DNA of 64,000 nucleotides from Gammaproteobacteria bacterium TMED1 (lineage in GTDB: Bacteria > Pseudomonadota > Gammaproteobacteria > Pseudomonadales > Azotimanducaceae): contig NHBG02000020.1 of NCBI GenBank assembly GCA_002167855.2, forward strand, positions 217,117 to 281,116, given 5' to 3'. How positions within the stretch are numbered: position 1 is the stretch's first letter; every line of letters starts with the position of its first letter. The position numbers were made by a program, and so were the translations under genes. Shown in pieces: positions 35,483 through 46,174 of the stretch. The notes under the pieces were generated by a model, which saw nothing but the letters and a program-made list of their open reading frames with translations, was not told the DNA's origin and made no database searches.

Positions 35483-37855
35483 ATGTTTTACCGTTACACC
35501 GTTATTGCGGTGGTACTATTTTTTCTTGGCCTGACCCCGTATAAGAATTACGCAAATCCAACAGACAGACACATACCTTTTTTTAATAGCCAAAGTATCT
35601 CACTTGAAATCGATGGCCATTTAACAGAGTCCGTCTGGAAAGAAATTCCTTTTTACGATGATCTTGTGCTTATTCAACCTGACCTCGGGGAACCTGGTCG
35701 ATATAGTACCCATGTCCGCTATTTCTATACTGAGAAAGGGCTTTATGTAGGCATGCGGAACGAACAACCCAGAGAGACCTTATTAAGAAGGTTGTCCTCT
35801 AGAGATGCATGGATTGCAAGAGATAGTATGCAAGTGGTCATCGATCCATCGGGAGAGGGACTCTACGGCTATTGGTTTTCTGTAAGCCTTGGCAACTCAG
35901 TATCGGATGGTATCGTGTTACCAGAGCGAAATTATAAAAGAGATTGGGATGGTGCCTGGTACGGGCGCTCACAAATAATAGATGATGGCTGGACAGCAGA
36001 GCTTTTCATACCGTGGGGTATTATGGATCTGCCACCAGTCGACTCTCAGAAAGGAAAGATTGGTCTTTATGTTAGTCGCACTCTTGGTCAACTGGGAGAG
36101 CGATGGTCGAGCCCCTACCTATCCATGCAGCAAAATCGTTTCTTATCTGCATTTAATATCTATAGAGTGAAAACCCTAAAACCATCCAGAGGAATCAGCG
36201 TGTTCCCATATGCCTCAACTGCAATAGATAATATAAAAAAGGATGATAATTACCGTTCTGGGATCGATATATTCTGGCAGCCCTCCTCTTACCTTAAACT
36301 GAGCGCTGCTATTAAGCCTGATTTTGGGCAAGTTGAAGCGGATGACGTTGTAGTTAACCTAACGACATTCGAGACGTTTTTCCCAGAAAAGAGGTTATTT
36401 TTTCTAGAGAGCCAAGCACTTTTTTCTACGTTCAATCGCAAAGGTTCCTCCACCACAATGCTAAACACTAGAAGAATCGGTTCAAACCTGAGCTCTCGTC
36501 AAGGTACTCCAGATGATCTCACCGGTGTGTCAGAATTCGATAAGGAAAAACCGGTAGAGTTACTAGGTGCAATCAAGATGACAGGACAAGTCGGTTCTGT
36601 CCGCTATGGAATTCTGACTGCTAAGGAGGATGATACTGACGTCCAAGTAGAAAATTCGTCAAATACTACTCTAGCTGGACGCGATCTGGGTATCGCTCGC
36701 GTTATTTACGAAGATACTAGAGGTAATGGCCGTCGATCCTTGGGCTGGCTAGGGGCAATGGCTTCTCATCCAAATCGTAGCGCAGTAACGCAGGGTATTG
36801 ATGCTCATCTCTTATCCGATGATGGTCGACTTAATTTAAGCGGCCAAATTATGATGAGTGACTTGGAGAATTCAATTGGTTACGGCCTAAGATCGCACAT
36901 ACAATTTTCGCCAGAAAATGGCAAAACCCATCGAATTGGTGTGGACTATTCTGACCGAAACCTAAACCTCAATGATCTTGGATATCTTAAACGGACAGAT
37001 GAGATAGGACTAAGCTATCAATACGAGCTAGAACAAGTCGATATACCAGGATTGCGTGAAAGGGAATCTGAAATACATATTCGGTACAGGCAAAATCTCG
37101 ATCACGAGAGGATAGGCAGCGATTTCTTCCTGAAAAGAAAGTGGAAATTCAGTAATAACAACGACATCTCACTAGCCTTATTGTACCAACCGGAAACCGT
37201 GGACGATCGAAAAAGCCAGGGCTTTGGCAGCTTTAAACGCGCATCGGGATGGTCTACTGGAAGCCAATGGAAAAGTGATAGTTCGAAGAAAATATCCTAC
37301 GAACTAGATTATTGGCTGCAACAAGCATCAGAGGGAGGGTATCGGAAACAAATCAAGAGCCGCATAACTTTTCGACCTTCCAGTAGCTACAGTTTGAGTC
37401 TTCGAGCAAATTATGTGAAACAAGATTCGTGGCTTCTGCATGATGGCGAAGGTAAATTCACTACCTATGAGGCAGAAGAATGGAGTCCTTCTATTGTATT
37501 TAATGCTTTTTTTACTGCTCGCCAACAACTTCAGCTTAGATTTCAGTGGATAGGTATAAAAGCGCATGACAGAAAATATTGGAACTTATCTTCCGACGGA
37601 GAATGGTTAAATGAAGTTTCTCGTCCCGAGAATGACAGCGAAGATAGTTTCACTATTAGCAATGCCACCTTACAAGCTCGCTATCGATGGGAGTTAGGGC
37701 CACTATCTGACCTTTTCATTGTTTATAATCGAGGCGGAAATGTATATCTGGATGAAGCTTCTGATGGATTTGAATCATTATTGGGAGATTCACTTAACGA
37801 ACCGGATACTGAGCTTCTTGTAATGAAACTTCGCTACCGGTTCTCACCTAATTAG
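35483..37855 (+). CDS. DUF5916 family protein with CBM9-like N-terminal domain
   Basis: 790 residues from the ATG at 35483, chosen because it directly starts a signal peptide (YRYTVIAVVLFFLGL). An earlier ATG at 35444 adds 13 residues. The N-terminal region (about 30-220) has the CBM9-like pattern: IDGHLTESVWKEIPF, then AWIARDSMQVVID and GWTAELFIPW. The C-terminal remainder is the beta-rich DUF5916 region, containing KPDFGQVEADDVVVNLT and FFPEKRLFFLE. It ends with amphipathic strands like an outer-membrane barrel. Ligand unknown; it may take part in glycan handling at the cell surface. Confidence 0.88.
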   Translation: MFYRYTVIAVVLFFLGLTPYKNYANPTDRHIPFFNSQSISLEIDGHLTESVWKEIPFYDDLVLIQPDLGEPGRYSTHVRYFYTEKGLYVGMRNEQPRETLLRRLSSRDAWIARDSMQVVIDPSGEGLYGYWFSVSLGNSVSDGIVLPERNYKRDWDGAWYGRSQIIDDGWTAELFIPWGIMDLPPVDSQKGKIGLYVSRTLGQLGERWSSPYLSMQQNRFLSAFNIYRVKTLKPSRGISVFPYASTAIDNIKKDDNYRSGIDIFWQPSSYLKLSAAIKPDFGQVEADDVVVNLTTFETFFPEKRLFFLESQALFSTFNRKGSSTTMLNTRRIGSNLSSRQGTPDDLTGVSEFDKEKPVELLGAIKMTGQVGSVRYGILTAKEDDTDVQVENSSNTTLAGRDLGIARVIYEDTRGNGRRSLGWLGAMASHPNRSAVTQGIDAHLLSDDGRLNLSGQIMMSDLENSIGYGLRSHIQFSPENGKTHRIGVDYSDRNLNLNDLGYLKRTDEIGLSYQYELEQVDIPGLRERESEIHIRYRQNLDHERIGSDFFLKRKWKFSNNNDISLALLYQPETVDDRKSQGFGSFKRASGWSTGSQWKSDSSKKISYELDYWLQQASEGGYRKQIKSRITFRPSSSYSLSLRANYVKQDSWLLHDGEGKFTTYEAEEWSPSIVFNAFFTARQQLQLRFQWIGIKAHDRKYWNLSSDGEWLNEVSRPENDSEDSFTISNATLQARYRWELGPLSDLFIVYNRGGNVYLDEASDGFESLLGDSLNEPDTELLVMKLRYRFSPN

Positions 37856-40800
37856 TTATTGAAAGCCTTCGACTCGCCGCACTGAATCCTTCCAAAACCT
37901 GTGCATTGCGTTTTTCATATCGTCCATCATCACATAAAGTAATGGCAAGATTAATAAGGTGATAATCGTTGAAAAAGCTAATCCCCCTATCAGCGTCCTT
38001 GCCATCGGAAAATAGGCTGGACCAACGCTGCCAATCCTTACCTCACCAATTGCAAGTGGCAACATTCCCGCTGTCGTAGTACACACCGTCATAAGAATAG
38101 GCCTTAGTCGCTGGCGACCACTCGCAACAATTGCTTCTATACGATTCATTCCATCTGAGCGTAATTGAATAATCCGATTTAACAGTACAATCCCGTTATT
38201 GACCACAATACCTGCAAGCAGCAACATGCCCGTTAACGCTAATGCGGTCATTGTGGTACCAGTTAACCACAGAGTCCAAAAAGCGCCCACTGCAGAAAAC
38301 CCTATTGCGAAAATGACACAGGTCGGAAACAAAACTGACTCAAATAAGGCCGCCATCAACATATAGATCAATACCACTGCAACAATAAAATTAATGATCA
38401 TATCCCTAGTATCTTTACTATCGCGCTTGAATTCCTCTCCCAATTGCCAGCCGTACCCAGGCGATAGTTGATAATTATTCATCACATTATTAATAACTTC
38501 CTTTACAACTTTAGGGGTTTCATTATTGCGAGTTCCAAAATTGAGATTAAGCGAGGTCTCCCGATTCTGTCGTTTTATCATTCTAACTGTATTCTCAAAT
38601 GAAATATCTGCAATTGTCTCTAGAGGCACCGTAGTACCTGCAGGAACGAATATAGGAAAACGTTTTAGCATCTCTATATCAGCGTCTTCTCGTCCCTCTA
38701 ACTCGAGCAAAATGCTAAGTTCTTTACCCTCATCGATAAACCCTCGACGCATATTACGACCACTAAGTCCTGCTGATATTGCCTCCGATACCTCTCTAGC
38801 ATTCAACCCTAAACTTTCTGCTTGCTCAGACCGCAACTTAATCACAATCTCACTCCGATTTGATTCACCATCATGCTGAACATTAGTTAATATCGGGTTC
38901 TGTTCAAACAAGGTAACGAGGTCATCTCCAACACGGAGGAGCTCTTCCATAGAATCACCAGTAAGTCTGATCCCAAGACCCTCACTGTTTCCACCCCGAC
39001 CACCAAAACCACGGCCCTTGCTAGCGAACCACATCCGAATATCTGGTTTTTCAGGAAGATTTTCTCTAATCAGATTTTGTATCGCAGCTGGTGATAAAGC
39101 GCCTTCGTTATCTAGACTAATCTTTATATCCCCACGATCGGTGTCATAGGAAGAAAAAATATTTTCGATTTCAAAGCGCTTCTTATTTGTGAGGAGATAA
39201 TCTTCTACGCGGTCAATATATGCTTCAATATATTCTATATCTGGGGAACCATTGACGCGCATCTCAAGGGTTATTCTTGGGCTTTCTTGCTCAGGATTCA
39301 TGTCGACATTTACTTTTTGATAGGCAAACCAACCACTATATGCTATCGCGATTACAATCAGGAAACTTAGCAAACGATGGTTAAGCGTGGAACGAACCAA
39401 TCGTTCATAGTATCGCGCAATACCATCAATGATAGGATGCCCTCTCTCTTCCTTGGGGAGACTAATTCTAGCCATAGCAGCAGGGACTAAGGTCTGAGCA
39501 ATCAGAAGCGAAGCTATAAGAGCACTACAAAGAGGTATCGCCACATTTTGTTGCATTGTCGCAATTCCTGGATTGCTCGTCATAAATGAAGGGACAAAGA
39601 CAATTACTGTTGTAAGAGTCCCGGCCAATATAGCCAGACCAACTTCTGATGTACCTTTGTCGGCGGCTAATCTTGGATTCGTGCCAATATCACGACGTCT
39701 CAATGAAATTGCCTCGGATACTACAACGCTATTATCTACCAATAGCCCAATCGTGAGCATTAAGCCCACGAGCGACAATATATTCAGAGTGGTGCCTGAA
39801 AAATACATTACACCCAGCGTGGCACATAATGAAAGTGGCACCGTCATTGCAACCAGGAGTGATATTTTTACTTGACGAAGAAACAGAAATAACACAATTA
39901 GCGATAACACCCCCCCCAGAAAACCGCTATCGCGAAGATTTGTTACGGACGTTATCACGATCTCTGCCGTACTATCCAAAGGATAAAAAGTTGTATTAGC
40001 AAGCTGCTTGTCTTGCTTAATGAGATCCATCTTAGAAGAGATAGCGGAAGAGACAGCAACCAGATTGGCTTCCGGTAATTTATATACTGAGATACCAAGA
40101 GATGCTACGCCATTAGCTTTTCTACGATTATTATCCTCATCGGGTTTAAGTTTAACAGTAGCAAAATCTTGCAATACCAAGCCAGTATCATTCATTGGCA
40201 AAGAGCGAATCTCTTCTAGAGATTTATATTCGCCCATCGGATACACTCGAAATTGAGTCTTTCCAGAATCAATTGTGCCAGCTGACAAATAAAAATTTTC
40301 TTGCTGCAATCGACGTTGAATATCTTTAAGGTCAAGGTTATGAGCCTCTACTCGACCTGGGTCTACAGATATGCGGATATTGTTCTGAACAGTCCCATAA
40401 AGACTTACTGAACTTACGCCGGGAAGGCGCTCAAGTTCCGATCTTACCTTCCGATCTAGAACATCAAACGCTTGATCCTTACTCAAGTCTTCAGTAACTA
40501 TTAATAAGTTAAGTACCGGTGATTCGTTCGAATCCCAGGAGTTCATTTCAATCCTCTCCATATCAGCAGGCAAGAGATAGCGAATATTTTCAACTAATTC
40601 CTTCGCCTCTATTCGCTTTCCGTTTGAATCTTGGTCCATATCAAGCAGCATACCCACACGAAGTGATCCTGCTCGGGTGTAACTAAACTGCCGCTCTACA
40701 CCAGCCATTGTCGAAAGAATTTCTTCCACAGGACGAGTAATATTTTGTTCAATTTCTCGTGGCGTTGCTGGATAATTAATACTCATTCCAATATATGGCG

Positions 40801-40924
40801 ATTCGTTTTCAGGAAAGTCCTCGATAGGTAAATTGAAGGCGGCAAATAATCCAATAATGGCCAAACCAATAAATATCATTACCACAGTAACTGGTCTTCT
40901 AATGGATAGCCTTGAGATCATCAC
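37856..40924 (-). CDS. RND efflux permease (second of a tandem pair)
   Basis: 1022-residue proton-driven inner-membrane transporter of the AcrB/MdtC superfamily. It has the N-terminal RRPVTVVMIF helix, the ENESPYIGMSINYPATPREIE porter entry, and the membrane-segment-4 proton relay LTIGLLVDNSVVVSEAI with its Asp. A second membrane block ends with an ALTGMLLLAGIVVNNGIVLL motif. It overlaps the upstream permease gene by four bases (ATGA). The two permeases probably act with the adaptor at 44177-45472. No outer-membrane channel gene is next to them. Substrate unknown. Confidence 0.94.
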   Translation of the reverse strand: MMISRLSIRRPVTVVMIFIGLAIIGLFAAFNLPIEDFPENESPYIGMSINYPATPREIEQNITRPVEEILSTMAGVERQFSYTRAGSLRVGMLLDMDQDSNGKRIEAKELVENIRYLLPADMERIEMNSWDSNESPVLNLLIVTEDLSKDQAFDVLDRKVRSELERLPGVSSVSLYGTVQNNIRISVDPGRVEAHNLDLKDIQRRLQQENFYLSAGTIDSGKTQFRVYPMGEYKSLEEIRSLPMNDTGLVLQDFATVKLKPDEDNNRRKANGVASLGISVYKLPEANLVAVSSAISSKMDLIKQDKQLANTTFYPLDSTAEIVITSVTNLRDSGFLGGVLSLIVLFLFLRQVKISLLVAMTVPLSLCATLGVMYFSGTTLNILSLVGLMLTIGLLVDNSVVVSEAISLRRRDIGTNPRLAADKGTSEVGLAILAGTLTTVIVFVPSFMTSNPGIATMQQNVAIPLCSALIASLLIAQTLVPAAMARISLPKEERGHPIIDGIARYYERLVRSTLNHRLLSFLIVIAIAYSGWFAYQKVNVDMNPEQESPRITLEMRVNGSPDIEYIEAYIDRVEDYLLTNKKRFEIENIFSSYDTDRGDIKISLDNEGALSPAAIQNLIRENLPEKPDIRMWFASKGRGFGGRGGNSEGLGIRLTGDSMEELLRVGDDLVTLFEQNPILTNVQHDGESNRSEIVIKLRSEQAESLGLNAREVSEAISAGLSGRNMRRGFIDEGKELSILLELEGREDADIEMLKRFPIFVPAGTTVPLETIADISFENTVRMIKRQNRETSLNLNFGTRNNETPKVVKEVINNVMNNYQLSPGYGWQLGEEFKRDSKDTRDMIINFIVAVVLIYMLMAALFESVLFPTCVIFAIGFSAVGAFWTLWLTGTTMTALALTGMLLLAGIVVNNGIVLLNRIIQLRSDGMNRIEAIVASGRQRLRPILMTVCTTTAGMLPLAIGEVRIGSVGPAYFPMARTLIGGLAFSTIITLLILPLLYVMMDDMKNAMHRFWKDSVRRVEGFQ

Positions 40925-43900
40925 GACTGAGGATCCAACGCAGCACCGTCCAATCTCCCTCGGTTTATAACTTTTCGGTCAATCAAGTCATACACCACAG
41001 GAATGATGATCAGTGTTAGAAAAGTGGAAACAAACAAACCACCAATCACGGTAATTGCCATCGGTGTTCTCAGTTCCGATGCTTCTCCCATACCAATTGC
41101 CATAGGCAACAAACCCAAGATTGTAGTCAAAGTTGTAATCATGATTGGACGAAGACGCTGGTTTGCACCCTCGACAATTGCCTGCCTCTTAGTCATACCT
41201 AATTCACGAAGCTGATTCACGCGATCAATCAATACGATCGCATTATTCACTACGATCCCAACCAGCAGAATCAGCCCAATGAACACCACGACAGAAATAC
41301 TCGTACCGGTAAGCGCCAGACCAAAAATTGCGCCTACAGCAGCTAAAGGGATGGTAAACATTATAATAAATGGATGTAGCAAGGATTCAAACAAAGATGC
41401 CATCACTAGATAGACCATAATCAAAGCCAATAAAAGTGCGAATCTTAAAGATTTAAACGAAGCTTCCATCTCTTCATTTTGCCCACCCACTCGACTAATT
41501 ACACCTCTAGGATGCTCGATAATAGAAAGCATTTCTTGCACTTCATTGGCTGCTACACCGAGATCACCATCAAGAACATTGGCACTCACTAGCGCTACAC
41601 GTTGCTGTCCTATACGTTGAATATCAACCGGGCCTATATCTGTGTAAATATTAGCAACGGTCGATAATCTTACGTCTCGCTCACTAAGGGGATTTATCAC
41701 CATGTTTTCAATATCTTCTATAGAATCACGGTCTTTATCATCCAGCCGCACACGAATATCAATCTTTTTATCCTGCCAAGTAAATTCGGTAGGGACATCG
41801 CCCTTAAGCTTATCAACAACAAGACTCGCAACCTGAGGTACCGAAAGACCAAACGTAGCAGTGCGCTCACGATCAAACTCAATCTGAATCTCTGGATAAC
41901 CAGATCGCATAGAGGACTCTATATCTCTAAATATCCGTGATTCATTCATATACGTAACTAATTGGTCTGCGACTTTCTTTATCTCAATCAATTCAGTACC
42001 TGCGACTTCAATCTCTAAGGGGGTAGAGAAAGAAAAAAGTTGAGGGCGACTAATTGCATATTCCGTTGCAGGAATATCTGCAAGATTATCTCTAAACAAG
42101 TTCATAACAAGCTCTTCATCTTCGATATTGCTATCTGGGCTCATGACTACATTTAGCTCACCGATATTCTCACCACCGCCAACAGAAGAAGCATCTAGAC
42201 GACCTCCGGTACCTGCAATAGCATATGTCTTATCTATAACATCTCTCTGATTAAGTGCTGTTTGTAAATCGCGTAAAATCCTATCCGTCTTTTCTAGCCT
42301 TGTTCCTGGCTCCGTTTCTAACTTAACTGAAAATTCTCCTTGAGAAAGCGGCGGAATCAACTCGAGAGATAGTGTGGGTACCAGAAAGAGACTGCCAATA
42401 AATGTCGAGGCGGCAAATAAAATAGTGATGATCCTATGCTTCAACGATAACTTTAGTAATGCGCCATAGTACTTTGCAAGCTCCTCATAAACTCTGTCAA
42501 AGCCATCTAGAATAGGTCTACCTAAAAAGCTCAATAAAACCGTTAACTTCCTAACAAGGACCATAATGATTATTAATGAGAACCGCGGTAATTCAACAAA
42601 AACAAGACGGAAAGGAAGAGTAAGTCGACTTATCCATAAGGACGAATGAGATTCAGAAGCGGCATCATAGTGAGATTCACGCCCACCAATTGCTGATAAC
42701 ATTGGTATTAAAGTGAAAGCCAGTATTAGCGACGCAGTCAGCGCAAATGTTACGGTCATCGCTTGGTCTTTGAACAATTGCCCTGCAATACCATCTACAA
42801 AAACAAGGGGCAAAAACACCGCAATAGTAGTTATCGTGGAAGCAAAAACTGCACCACTGACTTCTGATGCACCTTTACTAGAAGCCTCCTCCAACGGTTC
42901 ACCCATTTCTCGATGACGCCAAATATTTTCTAGTACCACGATTGCGTTATCCATCAACATACCTACGGCGAGCGCAATACCGCCTAGACTCATAACATTC
43001 AAACTGATCTCATCAAGATCCATTAACGCAAAAGTGGCCAAAACTGATATGGGAATTGTCGTTGTAATAATGAGCGTGCTACGTAGATCCCTTAGAAAAA
43101 GAAATAAAACTAGAACGGCTAATGTGGATCCGATTACTGCAGCAGTTTTTACTTCATCAATGGCAGCACTAATAAAAGTCGACTGATCATATATAGTGAC
43201 GAGATTGAAGGTTTCTGGTAACTGTTTTTGAATATCGTCCAGTCTTTCGTGAATGTTTTCAGCAACAGCGACGGTATTTGAATCACCCTCTTTGTAAAGG
43301 GAAATCTCGATTGCCTCTCGACCATTGACGCGCATTATTGAATCGCGATCTTTTTGGTCTTCTTTTACTTTAGCAACGTCACGGAGACGTAATAATCGCG
43401 GACCATCCTGAAAGACAATAGTATCTCCAATATCCTTCATAGAAGTGAACTGATTCACGGTGCGCACGAGATATTCCTGTGTACCATCGACCAAACGCCC
43501 ACTAGAGAGATTTACATTAGTATTCTGTAGGCGCTGGCCGAGCTCCTGTATACTAATACCCAAAAGAGCCAACCGCTCTTGGTCAACATGAACAGCGATT
43601 TCATCTTCGTAGCCACCACCTATGATCACCGCGGCAACGCCCTCAACGGGGTCTAACCGACGTTTCAAGTAATCGTCTGCGAATCGACGTAATGCCTGCA
43701 AATCATAAATCGGATCAACTGAAGTATCTGTGCGGGTCAGTGCGAGACGAAATATGGGGTCTAGGTTTGGATTCAGTCGCAGTAAAGAAGGACGGGCAAC
43801 ATCTAAGGGTAGGTTCACAAGATCTAATTTTTCCCGCACCTCAATAGATACAAGATCCATCTTCGCGCCCCAAATAAACTCGAGTACGACATCCGATCTA

Positions 43901-44160
43901 CCAGCCGCCGAAATTGAGTGCATTTTCCGCAGTCCATTGATCGTTCCAACCCGCTGTTCAATGCGACGTGTGATCTGTTCCTCTACTTCTGAGGGTGCAG
44001 CACCATCAAAATCTGTCCGGATCGTAAGTGTTGGATAACTTAACTCTGGAAGCAAATTAAGACCCAAACGATCTAGGGAGATCGAGCCAAATAATACTAT
44101 CGCTGAGACGGCCATAGCCACTGTCACCGGACGCCTAATAGATCCGGAAATTATTCCCAT
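40921..44160 (-). CDS. RND efflux permease (first of a tandem pair)
   Basis: 1079-residue RND transporter. Hallmarks are the N-terminal IRRPVTVAMAVSAIVLFG helix, DFDGAAPSEVEEQITRRIE, the proton-relay segment LAVGMLMDNAIVVLENIW and the second-half IGLILLVGIVVNNAIVLID. It is distinct from its partner in sequence, as in MdtB/MdtC-type pairs where two permeases form one heterotrimeric pump; heteromer formation here is inference. The central region between the two halves (about residue 500-540) is longer than usual. Sixteen bases separate it from the adaptor gene upstream. Confidence 0.94.
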   Translation of the reverse strand: MGIISGSIRRPVTVAMAVSAIVLFGSISLDRLGLNLLPELSYPTLTIRTDFDGAAPSEVEEQITRRIEQRVGTINGLRKMHSISAAGRSDVVLEFIWGAKMDLVSIEVREKLDLVNLPLDVARPSLLRLNPNLDPIFRLALTRTDTSVDPIYDLQALRRFADDYLKRRLDPVEGVAAVIIGGGYEDEIAVHVDQERLALLGISIQELGQRLQNTNVNLSSGRLVDGTQEYLVRTVNQFTSMKDIGDTIVFQDGPRLLRLRDVAKVKEDQKDRDSIMRVNGREAIEISLYKEGDSNTVAVAENIHERLDDIQKQLPETFNLVTIYDQSTFISAAIDEVKTAAVIGSTLAVLVLFLFLRDLRSTLIITTTIPISVLATFALMDLDEISLNVMSLGGIALAVGMLMDNAIVVLENIWRHREMGEPLEEASSKGASEVSGAVFASTITTIAVFLPLVFVDGIAGQLFKDQAMTVTFALTASLILAFTLIPMLSAIGGRESHYDAASESHSSLWISRLTLPFRLVFVELPRFSLIIIMVLVRKLTVLLSFLGRPILDGFDRVYEELAKYYGALLKLSLKHRIITILFAASTFIGSLFLVPTLSLELIPPLSQGEFSVKLETEPGTRLEKTDRILRDLQTALNQRDVIDKTYAIAGTGGRLDASSVGGGENIGELNVVMSPDSNIEDEELVMNLFRDNLADIPATEYAISRPQLFSFSTPLEIEVAGTELIEIKKVADQLVTYMNESRIFRDIESSMRSGYPEIQIEFDRERTATFGLSVPQVASLVVDKLKGDVPTEFTWQDKKIDIRVRLDDKDRDSIEDIENMVINPLSERDVRLSTVANIYTDIGPVDIQRIGQQRVALVSANVLDGDLGVAANEVQEMLSIIEHPRGVISRVGGQNEEMEASFKSLRFALLLALIMVYLVMASLFESLLHPFIIMFTIPLAAVGAIFGLALTGTSISVVVFIGLILLVGIVVNNAIVLIDRVNQLRELGMTKRQAIVEGANQRLRPIMITTLTTILGLLPMAIGMGEASELRTPMAITVIGGLFVSTFLTLIIIPVVYDLIDRKVINRGRLDGAALDPQS

Positions 44161-44176
44161 TGTCGTAGGACCTTCG

Positions 44177-45472
44177 TTATAGCGATACTATGCGTACGAG
44201 TGCTTTGTCGCGCATACCGCCCTGCCCAGTAACTACCACCTGATCACCTTCAACCAGCCCATTCAGAACCTCAACCTTGTCTCCCATCACGTAACCCAGA
44301 ACAACTACCTGCCGAATTGCGCGACCAGACCTAACAACGAATACTGTATTTTCACTCTTCTGTGTTACCACAGCATTTCTTGCAACAAGTACCGCATTCT
44401 CTTTGGTATCGTAACGAATTCTTATTCGCGCAAACATTCCTGGTTTCAACCTATTACTTTGATTTTCAAGAGATACGGTTACTCTAAAGGTGCCGGTACT
44501 CGGATCCACTTCGGGGGAAACACGATCTACAATACCTTTGAATTCCGAACCGTCTACGGCATCTACTGAAGCAATAGCTAATTGTCCCGCCCTAAGTTTG
44601 AGCATTTCTTTTTCAGGAACATTAATTGTAGCCTCAACGATAGCCGCCCGCTTGATTTCAAAAGCTTGGTCACCTGACCTCAGGGTATTACCCAGTTTAA
44701 TATACCGCGTTGTGATGAAGCCTTCGATGGGGGCTTTAATTGTTGCTTCTTCTAGTTCATATAACTGAAGATTCAGTGAAGCCCTTTCGCTTTCGAAGCT
44801 GAACAGAGCTTGATCATAAGCATCAGAGGAAATCATCTTACCCTCATGAAGCTGCTTGGCTCGCAAGTAGGCCCTCTCCAAACTTTCAAGATTTTTCCTA
44901 GTTCTGGCGACCTCAAGCTCAAGGCGCCGCGTATCTAACTGAGCCAAAGGCGCGCCCAGTGAAACATCGTCACCCTCCTCTACAAACAACTCTTTTACAA
45001 CACCTTCAGTACGCGCTACCACTGACGCTTCCTCTTCTGCTTGGAGAGATGCAGAAGAAGCGTAAAAAGCATCTACCCGACCAATTGTCACCTGAGCTAC
45101 CGCAACAGGGATTGGTCGATCTCTAAACTGCGCTGCAGTTTTGGCACTCCTTTCAATCTTTTTATCTTGAGGGCTAGATTCCGACTTCTTTCGATTCTGT
45201 TCACCAGGCGACCTCTCCTTACCAAAATCACTTTGAGCCTTCATGATTTGCTCAAGCGGAAGTCCCTCGCAAACGACCTTCCCCAAATCAACTCGAGACA
45301 TTCCTAGCTCTCTCGCTTTACTAGCAACAGCCTTACGGGATTCTTTCGCAGCACTACATATTTGCTCCGAACGAGTCGCTTCGACCGCAACTTGATCACC
45401 CGTTTTTGCGCAGCTGACGAATACGCATGCCAGTAGCACTCCGAGAGCGAATTTTCCCATTTCCCTGCCCAT
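44177..45472 (-). CDS. RND efflux periplasmic adaptor lipoprotein (HlyD/AcrA type)
   Basis: 431-residue membrane-fusion protein linking the RND permeases to an outer-membrane channel. Signal with lipobox VFVSC (Cys21). An unusual 90-residue N-terminal extension (two Cys, several charged repeats, about residues 30-115) precedes the normal adaptor. The adaptor has a barrel-sandwich start (VVARTEGVVKELFVEEGDDV), a coiled-coil hairpin (about 180-240), and the beta-barrel and membrane-proximal end. First gene of a three-gene operon with the permeases. The ATG at 45460 is a possible later start. Confidence 0.92.
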   Translation of the reverse strand: MGREMGKFALGVLLACVFVSCAKTGDQVAVEATRSEQICSAAKESRKAVASKARELGMSRVDLGKVVCEGLPLEQIMKAQSDFGKERSPGEQNRKKSESSPQDKKIERSAKTAAQFRDRPIPVAVAQVTIGRVDAFYASSASLQAEEEASVVARTEGVVKELFVEEGDDVSLGAPLAQLDTRRLELEVARTRKNLESLERAYLRAKQLHEGKMISSDAYDQALFSFESERASLNLQLYELEEATIKAPIEGFITTRYIKLGNTLRSGDQAFEIKRAAIVEATINVPEKEMLKLRAGQLAIASVDAVDGSEFKGIVDRVSPEVDPSTGTFRVTVSLENQSNRLKPGMFARIRIRYDTKENAVLVARNAVVTQKSENTVFVVRSGRAIRQVVVLGYVMGDKVEVLNGLVEGDQVVVTGQGGMRDKALVRIVSL

Positions 45473-45711
45473 ATTAATTTTAAGTAGACGAAAAGCTTTT
45501 TCCGAAGGGGTAAGTATAGCCTGAAATGGCGGGGACGCTGGTCAGGGTATAGTCAGCGATTGACTTTATTATCTTGACGCGCCGAGCACCTTTGGCATTT
45601 GATTACCAAGTTAGAAAAGAGTCTCTGTCACCAATGGCTCTAACCGGTATAGACAGGTAGATAGCATGGCGAGTAACGCCTAATCCTTCACCGGAACCCA
45701 CTACTGTAATC

Positions 45712-46131
45712 CTAATCATCTAAACTATCGAAAGCCTTCTGGAATCGGTTAGCATGTTCGCGTTCTGCTCTGGCGAGTGTTTCCATCCAATCTGCGATCT
45801 CGTCGAATCCTTCGTCTCTAGCGGTTTTTGCCATGCCCGGGTACATATCAGTATATTCATGGGTCTCTCCTGCAATCGCTGCTTTGAGATTTTCACCAGT
45901 AGGGCCTATCGGTAAACCAGTCGCTGGATCCCCTACGACCTCTATATACTGAAGGTGGCCATGGGCGTGACCGGTTTCTCCTTCTGCAGTCGATCGAAAC
46001 ACGGAAGCCACATCATTGTATCCCTCTACGTCAGCTTTATTGGCAAAGTAGAGATAACGCCGGTTTGCTTACGATTCTCTAGCAAATGCTGCTTTTAAAT
46101 TATCCTCAGTCTTAGAACCTTTGAGAACCAT
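45712..46131 (-). pseudogene. Rubrerythrin gene with an in-frame stop codon at codon 21
   Basis: Read from ATG 46131, the frame is a full 139-codon rubrerythrin-type protein (MVLKGSKTEDNLKAAFARES, stop, ANRRYLYFANKADVEGY..., then the 45712-46011 region ending [10 protein letters not shown]). The stop is TAA at 46071-46069 where the family has Gln (the ES-Q-ANRRYLYFA motif), so a single C-to-T change in CAA explains it. The remainder is intact, with iron-ligand Glu/His residues in AEGETGHAHGHL and [11 protein letters not shown] start at 46011 would lose the first helix and its Glu ligand. Rubrerythrins reduce hydrogen peroxide. Strong promoter and OxyR site upstream. Confidence 0.85.
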
Positions 46132-46174
46132 CAAACTACTTCTTAAAATTTCGACGAATTGTCCTCTGTAAAGT

